The notes under the pieces were generated by a model. The model was not told where the DNA came from. It saw only the letters and a list, made by a program, of their open reading frames with translations, and made no database searches. From Streptomyces nigrescens (lineage in GTDB: Bacteria; Actinomycetota; Actinomycetes; Streptomycetales; Streptomycetaceae), in assembly GCA_024349765.1 (NCBI GenBank), contig AP026073.1, forward strand, positions 3,782,001 through 3,846,000: DNA of 64,000 nt. Reading direction: 5' to 3'. Positions 16,694-25,415 of the stretch are shown here, one piece after another. The position numbers and the translations under genes are program-made. How positions within the stretch are numbered: the first letter of the stretch is position 1; every line of letters starts with the position of its first letter.

Positions 16694-17473
16694 TCAGTGA
16701 ACGGAGAGCCCGCCGTCGACGAAGATCGCCTGTCCGGTGACGTAGCTGGAGGCGCGGCTGGCCAGGAACACCGCTGCTCCGGCGAAGTCCTCGACCAGCC
16801 CGTTGCGCCCGACCATCGTGCGCGCGGCCAGCGCTGCAACCTTCTCCGGATCGGAGGACAACCGCTCATTGAGTGGGGTCATGACGAAGCCGGGCACCAG
16901 CGTGTTGCAGGTGACGCCGTGTGGTGACCACGCCTCGGCTTGAGAACGGGTCAGCGACTCCAGCGCCCCTTTGGAGACCCCGTAGGCGCCGCTCTGGACG
17001 AACGCTCGGTGCGCCTGTTGGGAGGTGATGTGGATGATCCGCCCGAAGCCCCGCTCGGCCATGCCAGGCCCGAACCGCTGGCCCAGCAAGTAGGGCGCCT
17101 CCAGGTTCACCGCCATCGTGGCGTCCCACACCTCCTCGCCCAGCTCGCCCATGGGCGGCCGCAGGTTGATCCCGGCGCTGTTGACGAGAATGTCGGGCTC
17201 GCCGAACACCTCGGCTGCCCGCTCCGCCGCCGCGCGCACCCCCGCGCGGCTGCCCAGGTCGGCGCTCACCCAGGCCGCCCGGCAGCCGTCCGCCGCCAAC
17301 TCGTCGGCGGTGGCGGCCAGTTCCGACTCGTTGCGGGCCACGATCACCACGCTCGACCCCGCTCGCGCGAGGGCCCCGGCGATGGCTCGGCCGATGCCGG
17401 AACTGCCGCCCGTCACCACGGCGACCCGGCCTTCCAGTGAGAACAGTTCGGAGAGGTAGCTTCGCGAGATCAT
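16694..17473 (-). CDS. Short-chain dehydrogenase/reductase
   Basis: 259 residues, classical SDR length. Cofactor loop TGGSSGIG (residues 21-28), NSAG (about 98-101), catalytic Ser151 (ITSQQ) and YxxxK (Tyr164, Lys168 in YGVSK), and a C-terminal GQAIFVDGG are all present, so it should be an active NAD(P)-dependent oxidoreductase, with a gluconate-5-dehydrogenase-like look. The start ATG at 17473 overlaps the stop of an upstream minus-strand frame (ATGA), suggesting it was once the second gene of a coupled pair. Confidence 0.92.
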   Translation of the reverse strand: MISRSYLSELFSLEGRVAVVTGGSSGIGRAIAGALARAGSSVVIVARNESELAATADELAADGCRAAWVSADLGSRAGVRAAAERAAEVFGEPDILVNSAGINLRPPMGELGEEVWDATMAVNLEAPYLLGQRFGPGMAERGFGRIIHITSQQAHRAFVQSGAYGVSKGALESLTRSQAEAWSPHGVTCNTLVPGFVMTPLNERLSSDPEKVAALAARTMVGRNGLVEDFAGAAVFLASRASSYVTGQAIFVDGGLSVH

Positions 17474-17835
17474 GCCCGCACCCTAAAGGCTGTCCCGCCT
17501 ATCGGGGCGCGGGCCGAACAGGCACGCGACGCGGCAAGGGCCGGCCCTGGGGCCTTCCACCGGAGGACCGCGTGCTCCTGGTCGGCGCCGACGATGAGTG
17601 GGAACGGAGAGAGCCGCTCATGCATCCACGCCGAGTCCGCTCCGAGGCGTACGGCCCAGTGCTCCATCCATTCTTGAGGTGCTCGTACGGCGAGGTGCTC
17701 GTGCGGTTTGTCCGGTACGCACGCGACGGCGCCTGGCAAGAAGGGCGGCTCGGTGGAGACCCGACAAAGGTGGTGCGGAGAATGTCGGGTGAGCGGGAGC
17801 AGTGCCGCCGCACGATGGGGGCATGGATGACACAA
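17470..17835 (-). pseudogene. Probable 5'-truncated gene coupled to the SDR gene
   Basis: The frame ends with TGA inside the ATGA that starts the SDR gene. Codons from about 17745 to 17480 have strong third-position GC and read as protein (FLPGAVACVPDKPHEHLAVR; EWMEHWAVRLGADSAWMHERL). The first 25 residues overlap the PhyH gene start and look non-coding, and no good start codon exists inside, so I think only a C-terminal fragment is left. Family not recognised. Confidence 0.4.
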
Positions 17836-18665
17836 CCTTGGTATCCCGCTTCCTCCGCGACGGCTTCGTGAAGTTGGAGGGTGCCGTTGCGCCGCGTGTG
17901 GCCGCGGACTGCGCGCGGTTGCTGTGGCGAGAGACGGGCTGCGACCCGGACGATCCGGCTACGTGGACGCAGCCCGTGCACTGGGTGGCCGGCATGGCGC
18001 AGGGGCCGTTCGCCGCCGCACCCAACTCCCCGTCCCTGCAGCGCGCGTACGACCTGCTCGTCGGCGCGGGACGCTGGGAGCCGCGCTACTCGCTGGGCAC
18101 GTTCCCGCTGCGCTTCCCGCACGAGGAGGAGCCGGACGACGCGGGCTGGCACATCGAGGGGAGCTATCTGCCGGAGGGCGAGAGCTGGTACTTCACCAAT
18201 CTGCGCTCCCGGGGCCGGGCGCTGCTGATGCTGTTCCTGTTCAGTGAGGTCGGCGAGGAGGACGCCCCGACCCGGATCCGGGTCGGCTCACACCTCGACG
18301 TGCCGAAGGTGCTGGAGAAGTACGGGGAGGAGGGGGCGAGCGGGCTGGCCCTTGCGCCCGATTTGGTGGCGGCGTCCGACCACCGGCCACTCGCCCTCGC
18401 CACCGGGTCCCCGGGTGACGTCTTCCTGTGCCATCCGTTCCTGGTGCACGCGGCGCAACCGCACCATGGGGTGCGGCCGCGCTTCATGGCCCAGCCGCCG
18501 CTGATGGCGGCCGCGCCGTACGAACTGGAGCGGCCCGACGGCGCGTACTCACCCGTGGAGATCGCGATCCGTCGGGGCCTGGGGCAGGACACCCCCGGTC
18601 CGGACGGCGACGGTCCGGGCGGCGACGATCTGGACGGCGACGGCGCCGACTGCAGTGCCGGGTAG
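17823..18665 (+). CDS. Phytanoyl-CoA dioxygenase (PhyH)-like oxygenase
   Basis: 280 residues. The pattern is that of non-haem Fe(II)/2-oxoglutarate oxygenases of the PhyH group: N-terminal VSRFLRDGFVKLEGAV, a metal-site candidate GWHIEGSY (HxE in place of the common HxD), the distal His in FLVHAAQPHHG and Arg in VRPRFMAQ for 2-oxoglutarate. The C-terminus ends in an acidic Gly/Asp tail of repeated GDG units (from about residue 262). The ATG at 17823 follows GGGGG; an ATG 21 bp upstream is possible. It converges on the IMP dehydrogenase gene 25 bp away. Substrate unknown. Confidence 0.8.
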   Translation: MDDTTLVSRFLRDGFVKLEGAVAPRVAADCARLLWRETGCDPDDPATWTQPVHWVAGMAQGPFAAAPNSPSLQRAYDLLVGAGRWEPRYSLGTFPLRFPHEEEPDDAGWHIEGSYLPEGESWYFTNLRSRGRALLMLFLFSEVGEEDAPTRIRVGSHLDVPKVLEKYGEEGASGLALAPDLVAASDHRPLALATGSPGDVFLCHPFLVHAAQPHHGVRPRFMAQPPLMAAAPYELERPDGAYSPVEIAIRRGLGQDTPGPDGDGPGGDDLDGDGADCSAG

Positions 18666-18690
18666 ACATGGCGCAGGACTCAGCAGCTTG

Positions 18691-20187
18691 TCAGGAGACC
18701 GTCGCCGGGGCGTCCCGCAGGGTGACGTTGGCGTGGCTCTCCTGGAAGCTCTGGTCTGATACGAGGGTCAGCCGGGCCGTGGACTGGAACTCCGGCAGGG
18801 TAGTGGAGCCGCAGGAGACCATCGTGGTCTTGAGCTTGGCGATGGTCAGGGCGAGCCCTTCGTTGAGGTCGCCTGCGTAGGGGACGTAGCCGTCCACGCC
18901 TTCCTCGAAGATCAGCCCCTGGCCTCCCTGGCCGTAGCGCTGCCAGTTGCGAGCCCGGTTCGAGCCCTCACCCCAGTACTCCTTCACGAAGCCGTCACGG
19001 GTGGGCAGCTTCGCGCCGGACGCCTGGTCGAAGCGTGCGAAGTAACGCCCCATCATGACGAAGTCGGCCCCCATCGCCAGCGCCAGGGCCACGTGGTAGT
19101 CGTGCACCAGCCCACCATCGGAGCAGATCGGCACGTACTCGCCGGTGCGTTCGCGGAAGGCATCCCGGGCCGCCGCGACGTCCAGCACCGCGCTGGCCTG
19201 GCCGCGGCCGATGCCCTTCTGGTCCCGAGTGATGCAGATGGAGCCGCCGCCCACCCCGACCTTGACGAAGTCCGCTCCCGCCTCGGCGAGAAAGGTGAAC
19301 GCCTCCCCGTCGACCACGTTGCCGCCGCCGACCGGGATCTCCGGATAGTGCTTCTTCACCCAGGACAGAGCCTGCGCCTGCCAGTCGCTGTAGCCGTCGG
19401 AGGAGTCGAAGCACAACGCGTCCACGCCTGCCTCCAGCAGGGCCGGGACGCGCTCCTCATAGTCGTGGGTGTTGATACCTGCGCCCACACGCAGACGCTT
19501 GGCGGCGTCCACGACCTGGTTCGGGAAGCGCTTGTGGTCCGCATAGTCGGAGCGGAACACCAGATGCTGCAGGTGCCCCTCGGTATCCAGCACCGGGAGG
19601 CAGTCCAGCCGTTCGTCCCACAGCCGCGCGTTGGCTTCGGAAAGCGTGATGTCGGGCCCGGCATGGGCCAGGTCGGAGATAGCGGTCATCCGGCCACTGA
19701 CCGGTCCGTCCAGATCATGACGCTGGGGATGGAAGTCCCGGGAGGTCACCAGGCCGAGCAGGCGGCCGGTGGCGGTCCCGTCGTGGGTGACCGCGGCGGT
19801 GCTGTGACCGGTGCGGCGCATGAGGTCGACGAGGAGGCTCAGGCTGTCGTCGGGGCGGATGTTGGTATCGCTGGTGACGAACCCCGCCTTGAAATTCTTC
19901 ACCTGGCGGACCGCTGCAGCCTGGTCCTGGATCGGCTGATTGTGGTGCAGGAAGCTGAAACCACCGTTTCGCGCGAGCGCGATCGCGAGAGCGGGTGTGC
20001 TGACGGCCTGCATGATCGCGGACGTGAACGGGGACTGCAGCTCGATCGCCGACGCCTCGCCCACGACGTGCCGCACCAGGGGCGTGCGCAAGTCAACCGT
20101 CGCGGCCGAGCAGTCGGTCCGAGTCCGGTTCGGCAAGAGCAGGAACTCGTTGAACGTCCGTGAGACTTCGGCGATGATCTGTGCCAC
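18691..20187 (-). CDS. guaB: IMP dehydrogenase
   Basis: 498 residues from GTG 20187, preceded by AGGAGGA. It oxidises IMP to XMP with NAD+, the committed step to GMP. A TIM barrel is split by a pair of CBS domains (about residues 100-215). The catalytic loop is GGGSICITRDQKGIG with Cys318, followed by ICSDGG and MGADFVMMGRYFA; the tail contains EEGVDGYVPYAG. This is the less common IMPDH type, differing from the usual GxGSICTTR. A long frame extending to 20928 is not coding. It stands alone, so it may be a second, non-housekeeping copy; none of its neighbours are purine genes. Confidence 0.92.
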   Translation of the reverse strand: MAQIIAEVSRTFNEFLLLPNRTRTDCSAATVDLRTPLVRHVVGEASAIELQSPFTSAIMQAVSTPALAIALARNGGFSFLHHNQPIQDQAAAVRQVKNFKAGFVTSDTNIRPDDSLSLLVDLMRRTGHSTAAVTHDGTATGRLLGLVTSRDFHPQRHDLDGPVSGRMTAISDLAHAGPDITLSEANARLWDERLDCLPVLDTEGHLQHLVFRSDYADHKRFPNQVVDAAKRLRVGAGINTHDYEERVPALLEAGVDALCFDSSDGYSDWQAQALSWVKKHYPEIPVGGGNVVDGEAFTFLAEAGADFVKVGVGGGSICITRDQKGIGRGQASAVLDVAAARDAFRERTGEYVPICSDGGLVHDYHVALALAMGADFVMMGRYFARFDQASGAKLPTRDGFVKEYWGEGSNRARNWQRYGQGGQGLIFEEGVDGYVPYAGDLNEGLALTIAKLKTTMVSCGSTTLPEFQSTARLTLVSDQSFQESHANVTLRDAPATVS

Positions 20188-20628
20188 TCGTTCCTCCTGA
20201 CCCGTCGCCGGGGCCCGACTGCCCCGCCGTGAGGATCGCCCCCGTATCCCAGGGCCCGGGCAGGCAGAGATCAGCATGGCAGCCGTGGAGGTGCCACCAA
20301 CTGCGGCAGAGCCCTGACCGGCCCGTGGAGCGAACGGGGTGCGGTCGTGGCCTGGCACCTTATCGATTAACTCAGCCGCTGCACGAATCGTGGCCGTCAC
20401 CGGCAGCCACCACCCCGGCGGTTGCTTCAAGTCCTCAGACCCGGGCGGCGAGGGAGGCTCGCGCCACGTTGCGCGCGGTGCGAGCCGGGATCGAGCTCGC
20501 CGGCAACTCCGAAGCGCTCGTTCTCCTTTGAGCTTTGTCTGCGACGGTTCGTCCTGCCGCAGCTCACACCACCGGACGACCTGCCGGCCCAGGTTTCCCG
20601 CTCGCCTGGCTCCGGCTTCCGCCGATGT

Positions 20629-20677
20629 CTGCGTTCGCAGCAGGTCCGGCAGTCGTCTACTGCGTTCGCAGCAGGTC
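20629..20677 (+). promoter_or_regulatory. Two palindromic direct repeats upstream of the P450 operon
   Basis: An 18-bp unit, CTGCGTTCGCAGCAGGTC, occurs at 20629-20646 and 20660-20677, a 31-bp period (about three helical turns). Each copy contains CTGCG-TT-CGCAG. They lie 100-150 bp upstream of the first gene of the operon and look like paired operator sites. The remainder of 20188-20779 has no gene that I can support. Confidence 0.55.
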
Positions 20678-20779
20678 AAGAGTCTGCGGACGGGCGACGA
20701 CAGCCGTGCCGCAGCACGGCACCGTAGGGAGTGCCCAAGCGGCCGAACGCACGCCGCATGTCGACGGGTTGGAGCAGTC

Positions 20780-21463
20780 ATGGATCCTGGCTCAGACCAT
20801 GAGGACGTCACCGGGGACGTGATCCGTCGTCGGCTGCGCGACACGGTGATCGATGTCGCGCCTGTCTTCGGCTTCACCATGGGCTTCGCCGTCACGCACC
20901 GGGTCGTCGTCGCCCTTGCGCTGGCCATCGGGGCCGGCCTGGGGGTCTGCGTCTACCGGTTGGTGCGTAGGGAAGCCGTACGGCGCGCTCTGGCCGCCCT
21001 TGGCCTGATCTGCGTCGGAGGAGCGCTGGCCGCCCGCAGCGGTCAGGCCACGGATTTCTTCCTCCCCGGCCTGGTGGTGCACTGCGCGATGGCTGTGGTG
21101 ACGCCGGTGCTGTTGCTGCTCGGTTGGCCGCCGATGGGACTGGTGGTCGGGCTGATCACGGGGGAGCGGACCAAGTGGCGGCGGTGTGCGGTGCGCCGGC
21201 GGGCCTTCGTCAAGGGCAACCTGGTGGTGCTCGTCGGGCATCTGGCGATGTTGGCGGTCCAGCTTCCGCTGTTCCTCTCCGGTCAGGTGGCCGCCCTTGG
21301 TTCGGTCGACGTCTTCGGCCCACCCGTTCTCGCACTCGGCGTACTGCTGGGGTGGCGTGTCTACCGCCGCTGTGTCGGAACGCACCGCTGCGAGGCCCCC
21401 GGCCCCTTGGGCATCGAGGTATCCCACCGTTCTCCCTGTTTGGAAAGGATCTCCCAGTCATGA
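20780..21463 (+). CDS. DUF3159-like membrane protein
   Basis: 227 residues with about six hydrophobic segments (for example VVVALALAIGAGLGVCVY, ALAALGLICVGGALAA, VVTPVLLLLGWPPMGLVVGL, GNLVVLVGHLAMLAVQLPLF). Length and layout fit the DUF3159 family of actinobacterial membrane proteins with no known function. The start at 20780 follows GGAG. Its TGA overlaps the ATG of the P450 (ATGA), so the two are translationally coupled and the membrane protein is part of the operon. Confidence 0.8.
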   Translation: MDPGSDHEDVTGDVIRRRLRDTVIDVAPVFGFTMGFAVTHRVVVALALAIGAGLGVCVYRLVRREAVRRALAALGLICVGGALAARSGQATDFFLPGLVVHCAMAVVTPVLLLLGWPPMGLVVGLITGERTKWRRCAVRRRAFVKGNLVVLVGHLAMLAVQLPLFLSGQVAALGSVDVFGPPVLALGVLLGWRVYRRCVGTHRCEAPGPLGIEVSHRSPCLERISQS

Positions 21464-22662
21464 CCGAAGCACAGCCTGTCACCACGACGCAGCCGATGGC
21501 GCGGACCTGTCCGTTCGATCCCCCGTCGGAGTACCGCACGCTACGGGAGCAGAGCCCGGTTGCGGAGGTGACCTTGCCCGATGGTCTGCGGGGTTGGCTG
21601 ATCACCGGGTACGAGGAGGCGAGGGCGGTGCTCGCCGATCCGCGGTTCAGTTCCCGCCGTCGCGGGCTGCGGACCGGTGGCGCTCCCGCGGGCGACGCTC
21701 CGGTGCCGCCGCCCGCCCCGGGGATGTTCATCCTGATGGACCCGCCGGACCACACCCGCCTCCGCCTGCTGCTCACCGGTCAGTTCACCGTGCGCCGGAT
21801 GCGGCAGCTGACCCCCGCGGTGGAGAAGATCGTCGCCGAGCACTTGGACGCGCTGGCCGCCACCGAAGGCCGCCCGGTCGACCTCCTCCAGGCCTTCGCG
21901 CTGCCGATCCCCTCGCTGGTGATCTGCGAACTGCTCGGCGTGCCCTACGCCGATCGTGTGGAGTTCCAACGCAACTCCGCCACGCTCATCAGGATCGACG
22001 CGACCCCCGAGGAACTCCAGCAGGCCCAGCAGGCGCTGAACCAGTTCATCGGCCAACTCGCGCTCGCCAAGCGGACCGAACCAGGTGATGACATCCTCAG
22101 CGGTCTGGTGCGGTCGGGCGAACTGACTGACGAGGAACTGGCCGGTGTCGGAGTGCTGTTGCTGCTGGCGGGGCACGAGACAACGGCCAACATGATCGCG
22201 TTGGCCACCATGTGCCTGCTGCAGAACCCCGGTCAGTGGGAGGCGTTGCGCGCTGATCCGTCCCTGATGGACGGCGCCGTCGAGGAGCTGCTGCGCTACC
22301 TCAGCGTCATCCAGTACGGCGTGCGCCGCACCGCGCTGGAGGACGTGGAGTTGGGTGGCCACCGGATCCAGGCAGGCTCCACGGTCGTGGCCTGTCTGCC
22401 CTCGGGGAACCGCGACACGGAGCACTTCAGCGGCGACCCCGAGCAGTTGGACGTGCACCGGCCCTACAGCCCGCACCTGGCGTTCGGGCACGGCATCCAC
22501 CAGTGCCTGGGGCAGCAACTGGCCCGGGTGGAGATGAAGGCCGCCCTGGCCGCCCTGATCGAGCGGTTCCCCACGCTGCGACTCGCCGTGCCGGTGGAGC
22601 AGGTGCCGATGCGCGACAACATGATCGTCTACGGCGTCCACGAACTGCCCGTGACCTGGTAG
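21460..22662 (+). CDS. Cytochrome P450
   Basis: 400 residues, usual bacterial class I length. The I-helix oxygen motif is AGHETT (237-242), the ExxR is EELLR (Glu276-Arg279), and the haem loop is FGHGIHQCLG with Cys349 as thiolate ligand. N-terminal PFDPPSEYRTLRE and GWLITGYEEARAVL are CYP105-like in feel. Start ATG 21460 overlaps the upstream stop and follows GGAAAGGA. It is followed by its own ferredoxin and ferredoxin reductase, so a whole redox chain is made together. Substrate unknown. Confidence 0.95.
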   Translation: MTEAQPVTTTQPMARTCPFDPPSEYRTLREQSPVAEVTLPDGLRGWLITGYEEARAVLADPRFSSRRRGLRTGGAPAGDAPVPPPAPGMFILMDPPDHTRLRLLLTGQFTVRRMRQLTPAVEKIVAEHLDALAATEGRPVDLLQAFALPIPSLVICELLGVPYADRVEFQRNSATLIRIDATPEELQQAQQALNQFIGQLALAKRTEPGDDILSGLVRSGELTDEELAGVGVLLLLAGHETTANMIALATMCLLQNPGQWEALRADPSLMDGAVEELLRYLSVIQYGVRRTALEDVELGGHRIQAGSTVVACLPSGNRDTEHFSGDPEQLDVHRPYSPHLAFGHGIHQCLGQQLARVEMKAALAALIERFPTLRLAVPVEQVPMRDNMIVYGVHELPVTW

Positions 22663-22705
22663 GCCCCGCCGAGTCGGCGAACGACACCGCAGAGGAAGAA
22701 TTCCC

Positions 22706-22900
22706 ATGAAGATCACCATTGACGAGGACAAGTGCGTGGGGGCCGGGCAGTGCGTGCTGGCCGCCGGCGAAGTCTTCGACCAGCGCGATGAGGACGGCAT
22801 CGTCGTCCTGCTCGCCCCCGCGCCGCCGCAGGAGCTGTGGGCCCAGGTCGAGGACGCCGCCGCCCGCTGCCCCGCGCTGGCCATCGAAGTGGAGAAGTAG
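22706..22900 (+). CDS. 3Fe-4S type ferredoxin
   Basis: 64 residues. Cysteines fit the small P450-partner ferredoxins: Cys10, Cys16 and the CP near residue 55, with Ala/Gly in place of the second Cys of a 4Fe-4S site (CVGAGQC), as in 3Fe-4S members. It should pass electrons from the reductase to the P450. The gap to the P450 is about 43 bp and its stop is directly followed by the reductase start. Confidence 0.93.
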   Translation: MKITIDEDKCVGAGQCVLAAGEVFDQRDEDGIVVLLAPAPPQELWAQVEDAAARCPALAIEVEK

Positions 22901-22908
22901 TGCCCACC

Positions 22909-24081
22909 ATGGACCGCATCGTCGTGGTGGGCGCGTCGGCCGCGGGCCTGACCGCGGCCGAGACCCTGCGCCGCCAGGGCTTCACCGGCACGCTCACCAT
23001 GGTCGGTGAGGAACTGCGGCCCCCCTACGACCGGCCACCGCTGTCCAAGCAGATCCTGGCCGGCGACTGGGAACCCCACAAGGCCACCTTGCGCCCGGAG
23101 GAGGCGCTCCAACCCCTGGGGCTGCACCTGAAGTTGGGCCGCCGGGCGACCGGGGTGGACCCGGTGGCTCGCACCGTGACCTTGGACGACGGGGACACGG
23201 CGGACTACGACGGCTTGATCATCTCCACCGGGCTACGCCCCCGCCGTCTGCCCTTCGGTCACGATCTGGCCGGGGTGCATGTGCTGCGCACCCTCGACGA
23301 CACGCTGACCCTGCGCGCCCAGCTGCTGGCCGGGCCCCGGGTGGTGGTGATCGGCGCCGGATTCCTCGGCAGTGAGATCGCCGCCACCGCACGTGGCCTC
23401 GACCTGGACGTCACCCTCGTCGACATCGAGCCCACCCCGTTGTTCCGGCAAGTGGGCTCTGAAGTAGGGGAGTTGGTGGCGCAGCTGCACCGCGACCACG
23501 GGGTGAGCATGCGCCTGCGCCGCCAGGTCGCCGGCATGAGCAGCCGCAACGGCCGGGTCACCGCGGTGGACCTCGATGACGGCACCCGGATACCCGCCGA
23601 TGTGGTCGTCGTCGCCATCGGCTCGGTACCGGCCACCGACTGGCTTTCCGACTCCGGGATCCCACTGGGCGACGGGGTGCTGTGCGATCCCACCTGCCAC
23701 GTCGTATCCGGCGTGTACGCGGCCGGGGACGTCGCCAACTGGCCGCACCCCACCGCCGGCGGCCGCATCCGACTGGAACAACGCACCAACGCCACCCAAC
23801 AAGCCATCACCGCCGCCACGAACCTCCTGGCCGGCCCGAACCGCGCACTGCCCTACGCCCCGGTCCCGTTCGGCTGGACCGACCATTACGACACCAAGAT
23901 CCAGATCCATGGCTGGTGCCCGCCCGGCGCCCACATCGAGGTCGTCGACGGCGACCTGCGCTCGCGCAGGTTCGTCGCCCTCTACCACGCAGACGGCCGG
24001 GTCGTCGGCGCGCTCGGCTGGAACAGCCCCCGCGCCCTGCTCCGGTACCGCGCCCGCCTCCCCGAGCCCACCGCCGCCTGA
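22909..24081 (+). CDS. FAD-dependent ferredoxin reductase
   Basis: 390 residues. FAD Rossmann loop VVVGASAAGLTAAETL at the N-terminus, NAD(P) loop VVIGAGFLGSEIAA at about 150, and the YAAGDVANWPHP segment that contacts FAD in rubredoxin/ferredoxin reductases. It takes electrons from NAD(P)H to the ferredoxin. The GTG at 22900 overlaps the ferredoxin stop, but GGAGAAG is better placed for ATG 22909, which I use. Third component of the P450 system. Confidence 0.94.
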   Translation: MDRIVVVGASAAGLTAAETLRRQGFTGTLTMVGEELRPPYDRPPLSKQILAGDWEPHKATLRPEEALQPLGLHLKLGRRATGVDPVARTVTLDDGDTADYDGLIISTGLRPRRLPFGHDLAGVHVLRTLDDTLTLRAQLLAGPRVVVIGAGFLGSEIAATARGLDLDVTLVDIEPTPLFRQVGSEVGELVAQLHRDHGVSMRLRRQVAGMSSRNGRVTAVDLDDGTRIPADVVVVAIGSVPATDWLSDSGIPLGDGVLCDPTCHVVSGVYAAGDVANWPHPTAGGRIRLEQRTNATQQAITAATNLLAGPNRALPYAPVPFGWTDHYDTKIQIHGWCPPGAHIEVVDGDLRSRRFVALYHADGRVVGALGWNSPRALLRYRARLPEPTAA

Positions 24082-24203
24082 TTCCCGCCTCCGGCCCCAA
24101 GCGCCGCACCGCCAGGCTCCGCACCCAGGCCTCTATCCGGGTGCGGAGCCCTCGGTGCGCAGATCCCGGACACCGGCGGGCTGCGTACGCTGAAGGAGTG
24201 CAC

Positions 24204-25415
24204 ATGATCGACCGGCCCATCGGGTGGCTGCGCGCCTGGCCGCGAGTGGCCGACCTGACAGTCACCCTCAGCTGCTTCGCCCTGTCCGCCCCGGTGGCGG
24301 CGGGCACCGCCTACCGGCACCAGAGCCCGATCGCGTGGTCCATCGGCGGCCTGGCGCTCGCCTGCGTGCCGCTGGTCGCCCGCACCCGCCGGCCGGTCCA
24401 GGTGGTCGCGGCGACCGTGGCCGTCAACATCGCCCAGATCCTCCTCATCTCCTTCCCCGGGGCCTCGCCGATCCCCACAGCGGTCGCGGTCCATGCCGTG
24501 GCCATGCGGTCCGCCCGGCGCTTCGCCCGACGCGTCGCCGCTTGCGTGGCGACGGTGCTCGTGGCCGCGTCGCTGATCCGCGAGCCGGGACTGGAAAGCC
24601 TCTGGCAGCATCTGGCCGTGATCGCCGGGATGTGCCTGGCAGTGGCCAGCGGCGACGCCGCCCGCAGCCGCCGCCAGCTCCTCGCCGGCGCCCTGGAACG
24701 AGCCGAACGGGCCGAACACACCCGGGAGGAGGAAGCCCGCCGACGCGTCACCGAAGAACGCCTGCGCATCGCCCGGGAACTCCATGACGTCGTCGCCCAC
24801 CACATCACCCTGGTCAACGCCCAGGCAGGCGTCGCCCACCACCTGATGCGCACCGACCCCGACCACGCCTACCAGGCCCTCGAACGCATCCGTGACACCA
24901 GCCGGGCGGCACTGGACGAGCTGCGCGCCACGGTGGGAGTCCTGCGCCACAGCGACGACCGGACCGCGCCGCGCGAGCCCGCGCCCGGCCTCGCCGGCCT
25001 CGGCAAGCTGCTTGACTCCTTCCGCCACAGCGGACTCGACATCACCCTCGAACGAGTCGGCCGGCACGCCGGGTTGCCGCTGTCGCCGCTCACCGACCTC
25101 GCCGCCTACCGGATCATCCAGGAAGCGCTGACCAACACCCGCAAGCACGCCGGCCCCGTTCCGGTGCGTGTCCAACTTGACCAACGGCCCGATGTCCTGC
25201 GGATCACCGTCGAGGACGACGGCCCCTGCGCACCGGAATTCGGCAATGACGACGCTGCCGGCCCGGGGTCAGGCACGGGCCACGGCATGATCGGGATGCG
25301 CGAGCGGGCCAAGGCCGCAGGCGGCACGCTCACCGTCGGCCCCGGCCCCACCGGAGGCTTCCGCATCCACACCGAACTGCCGCTGCGCGCCGACCGGAAG
25401 GCCCTGGCCTCATGA
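24204..25415 (+). CDS. Sensor histidine kinase (NarL-type partner)
   Basis: 403 residues. The N-terminal 150 residues hold about five hydrophobic helices and no large extracellular domain, so it may sense the membrane itself. A coiled region (AERAEHTREEEARRR) leads to the HisKA_3 box RELHDVVAHHI with the phospho-accepting His, then an HATPase_c domain with EALTN (N box) and GTGHGMIGMRERA (G box). ATG 24204 follows AAGGAG. The gene ends in ATGA overlap with the response regulator. It lies 120 bp after the reductase, so it may be co-transcribed with the P450 genes. Confidence 0.93.
   Translation: MIDRPIGWLRAWPRVADLTVTLSCFALSAPVAAGTAYRHQSPIAWSIGGLALACVPLVARTRRPVQVVAATVAVNIAQILLISFPGASPIPTAVAVHAVAMRSARRFARRVAACVATVLVAASLIREPGLESLWQHLAVIAGMCLAVASGDAARSRRQLLAGALERAERAEHTREEEARRRVTEERLRIARELHDVVAHHITLVNAQAGVAHHLMRTDPDHAYQALERIRDTSRAALDELRATVGVLRHSDDRTAPREPAPGLAGLGKLLDSFRHSGLDITLERVGRHAGLPLSPLTDLAAYRIIQEALTNTRKHAGPVPVRVQLDQRPDVLRITVEDDGPCAPEFGNDDAAGPGSGTGHGMIGMRERAKAAGGTLTVGPGPTGGFRIHTELPLRADRKALAS

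Noticed and set aside
20188-20928. N-terminal extension of IMP dehydrogenase to 745 residues
   Set aside because: Low-complexity Arg/Ser/Thr sequence; the GTG at 20187 has AGGAGGA and gives the normal family length.
21541-23127. 528-codon minus-strand frame opposite the P450 and ferredoxin genes
   Set aside because: Antisense shadow; the plus-strand P450 and ferredoxin motifs are unambiguous.
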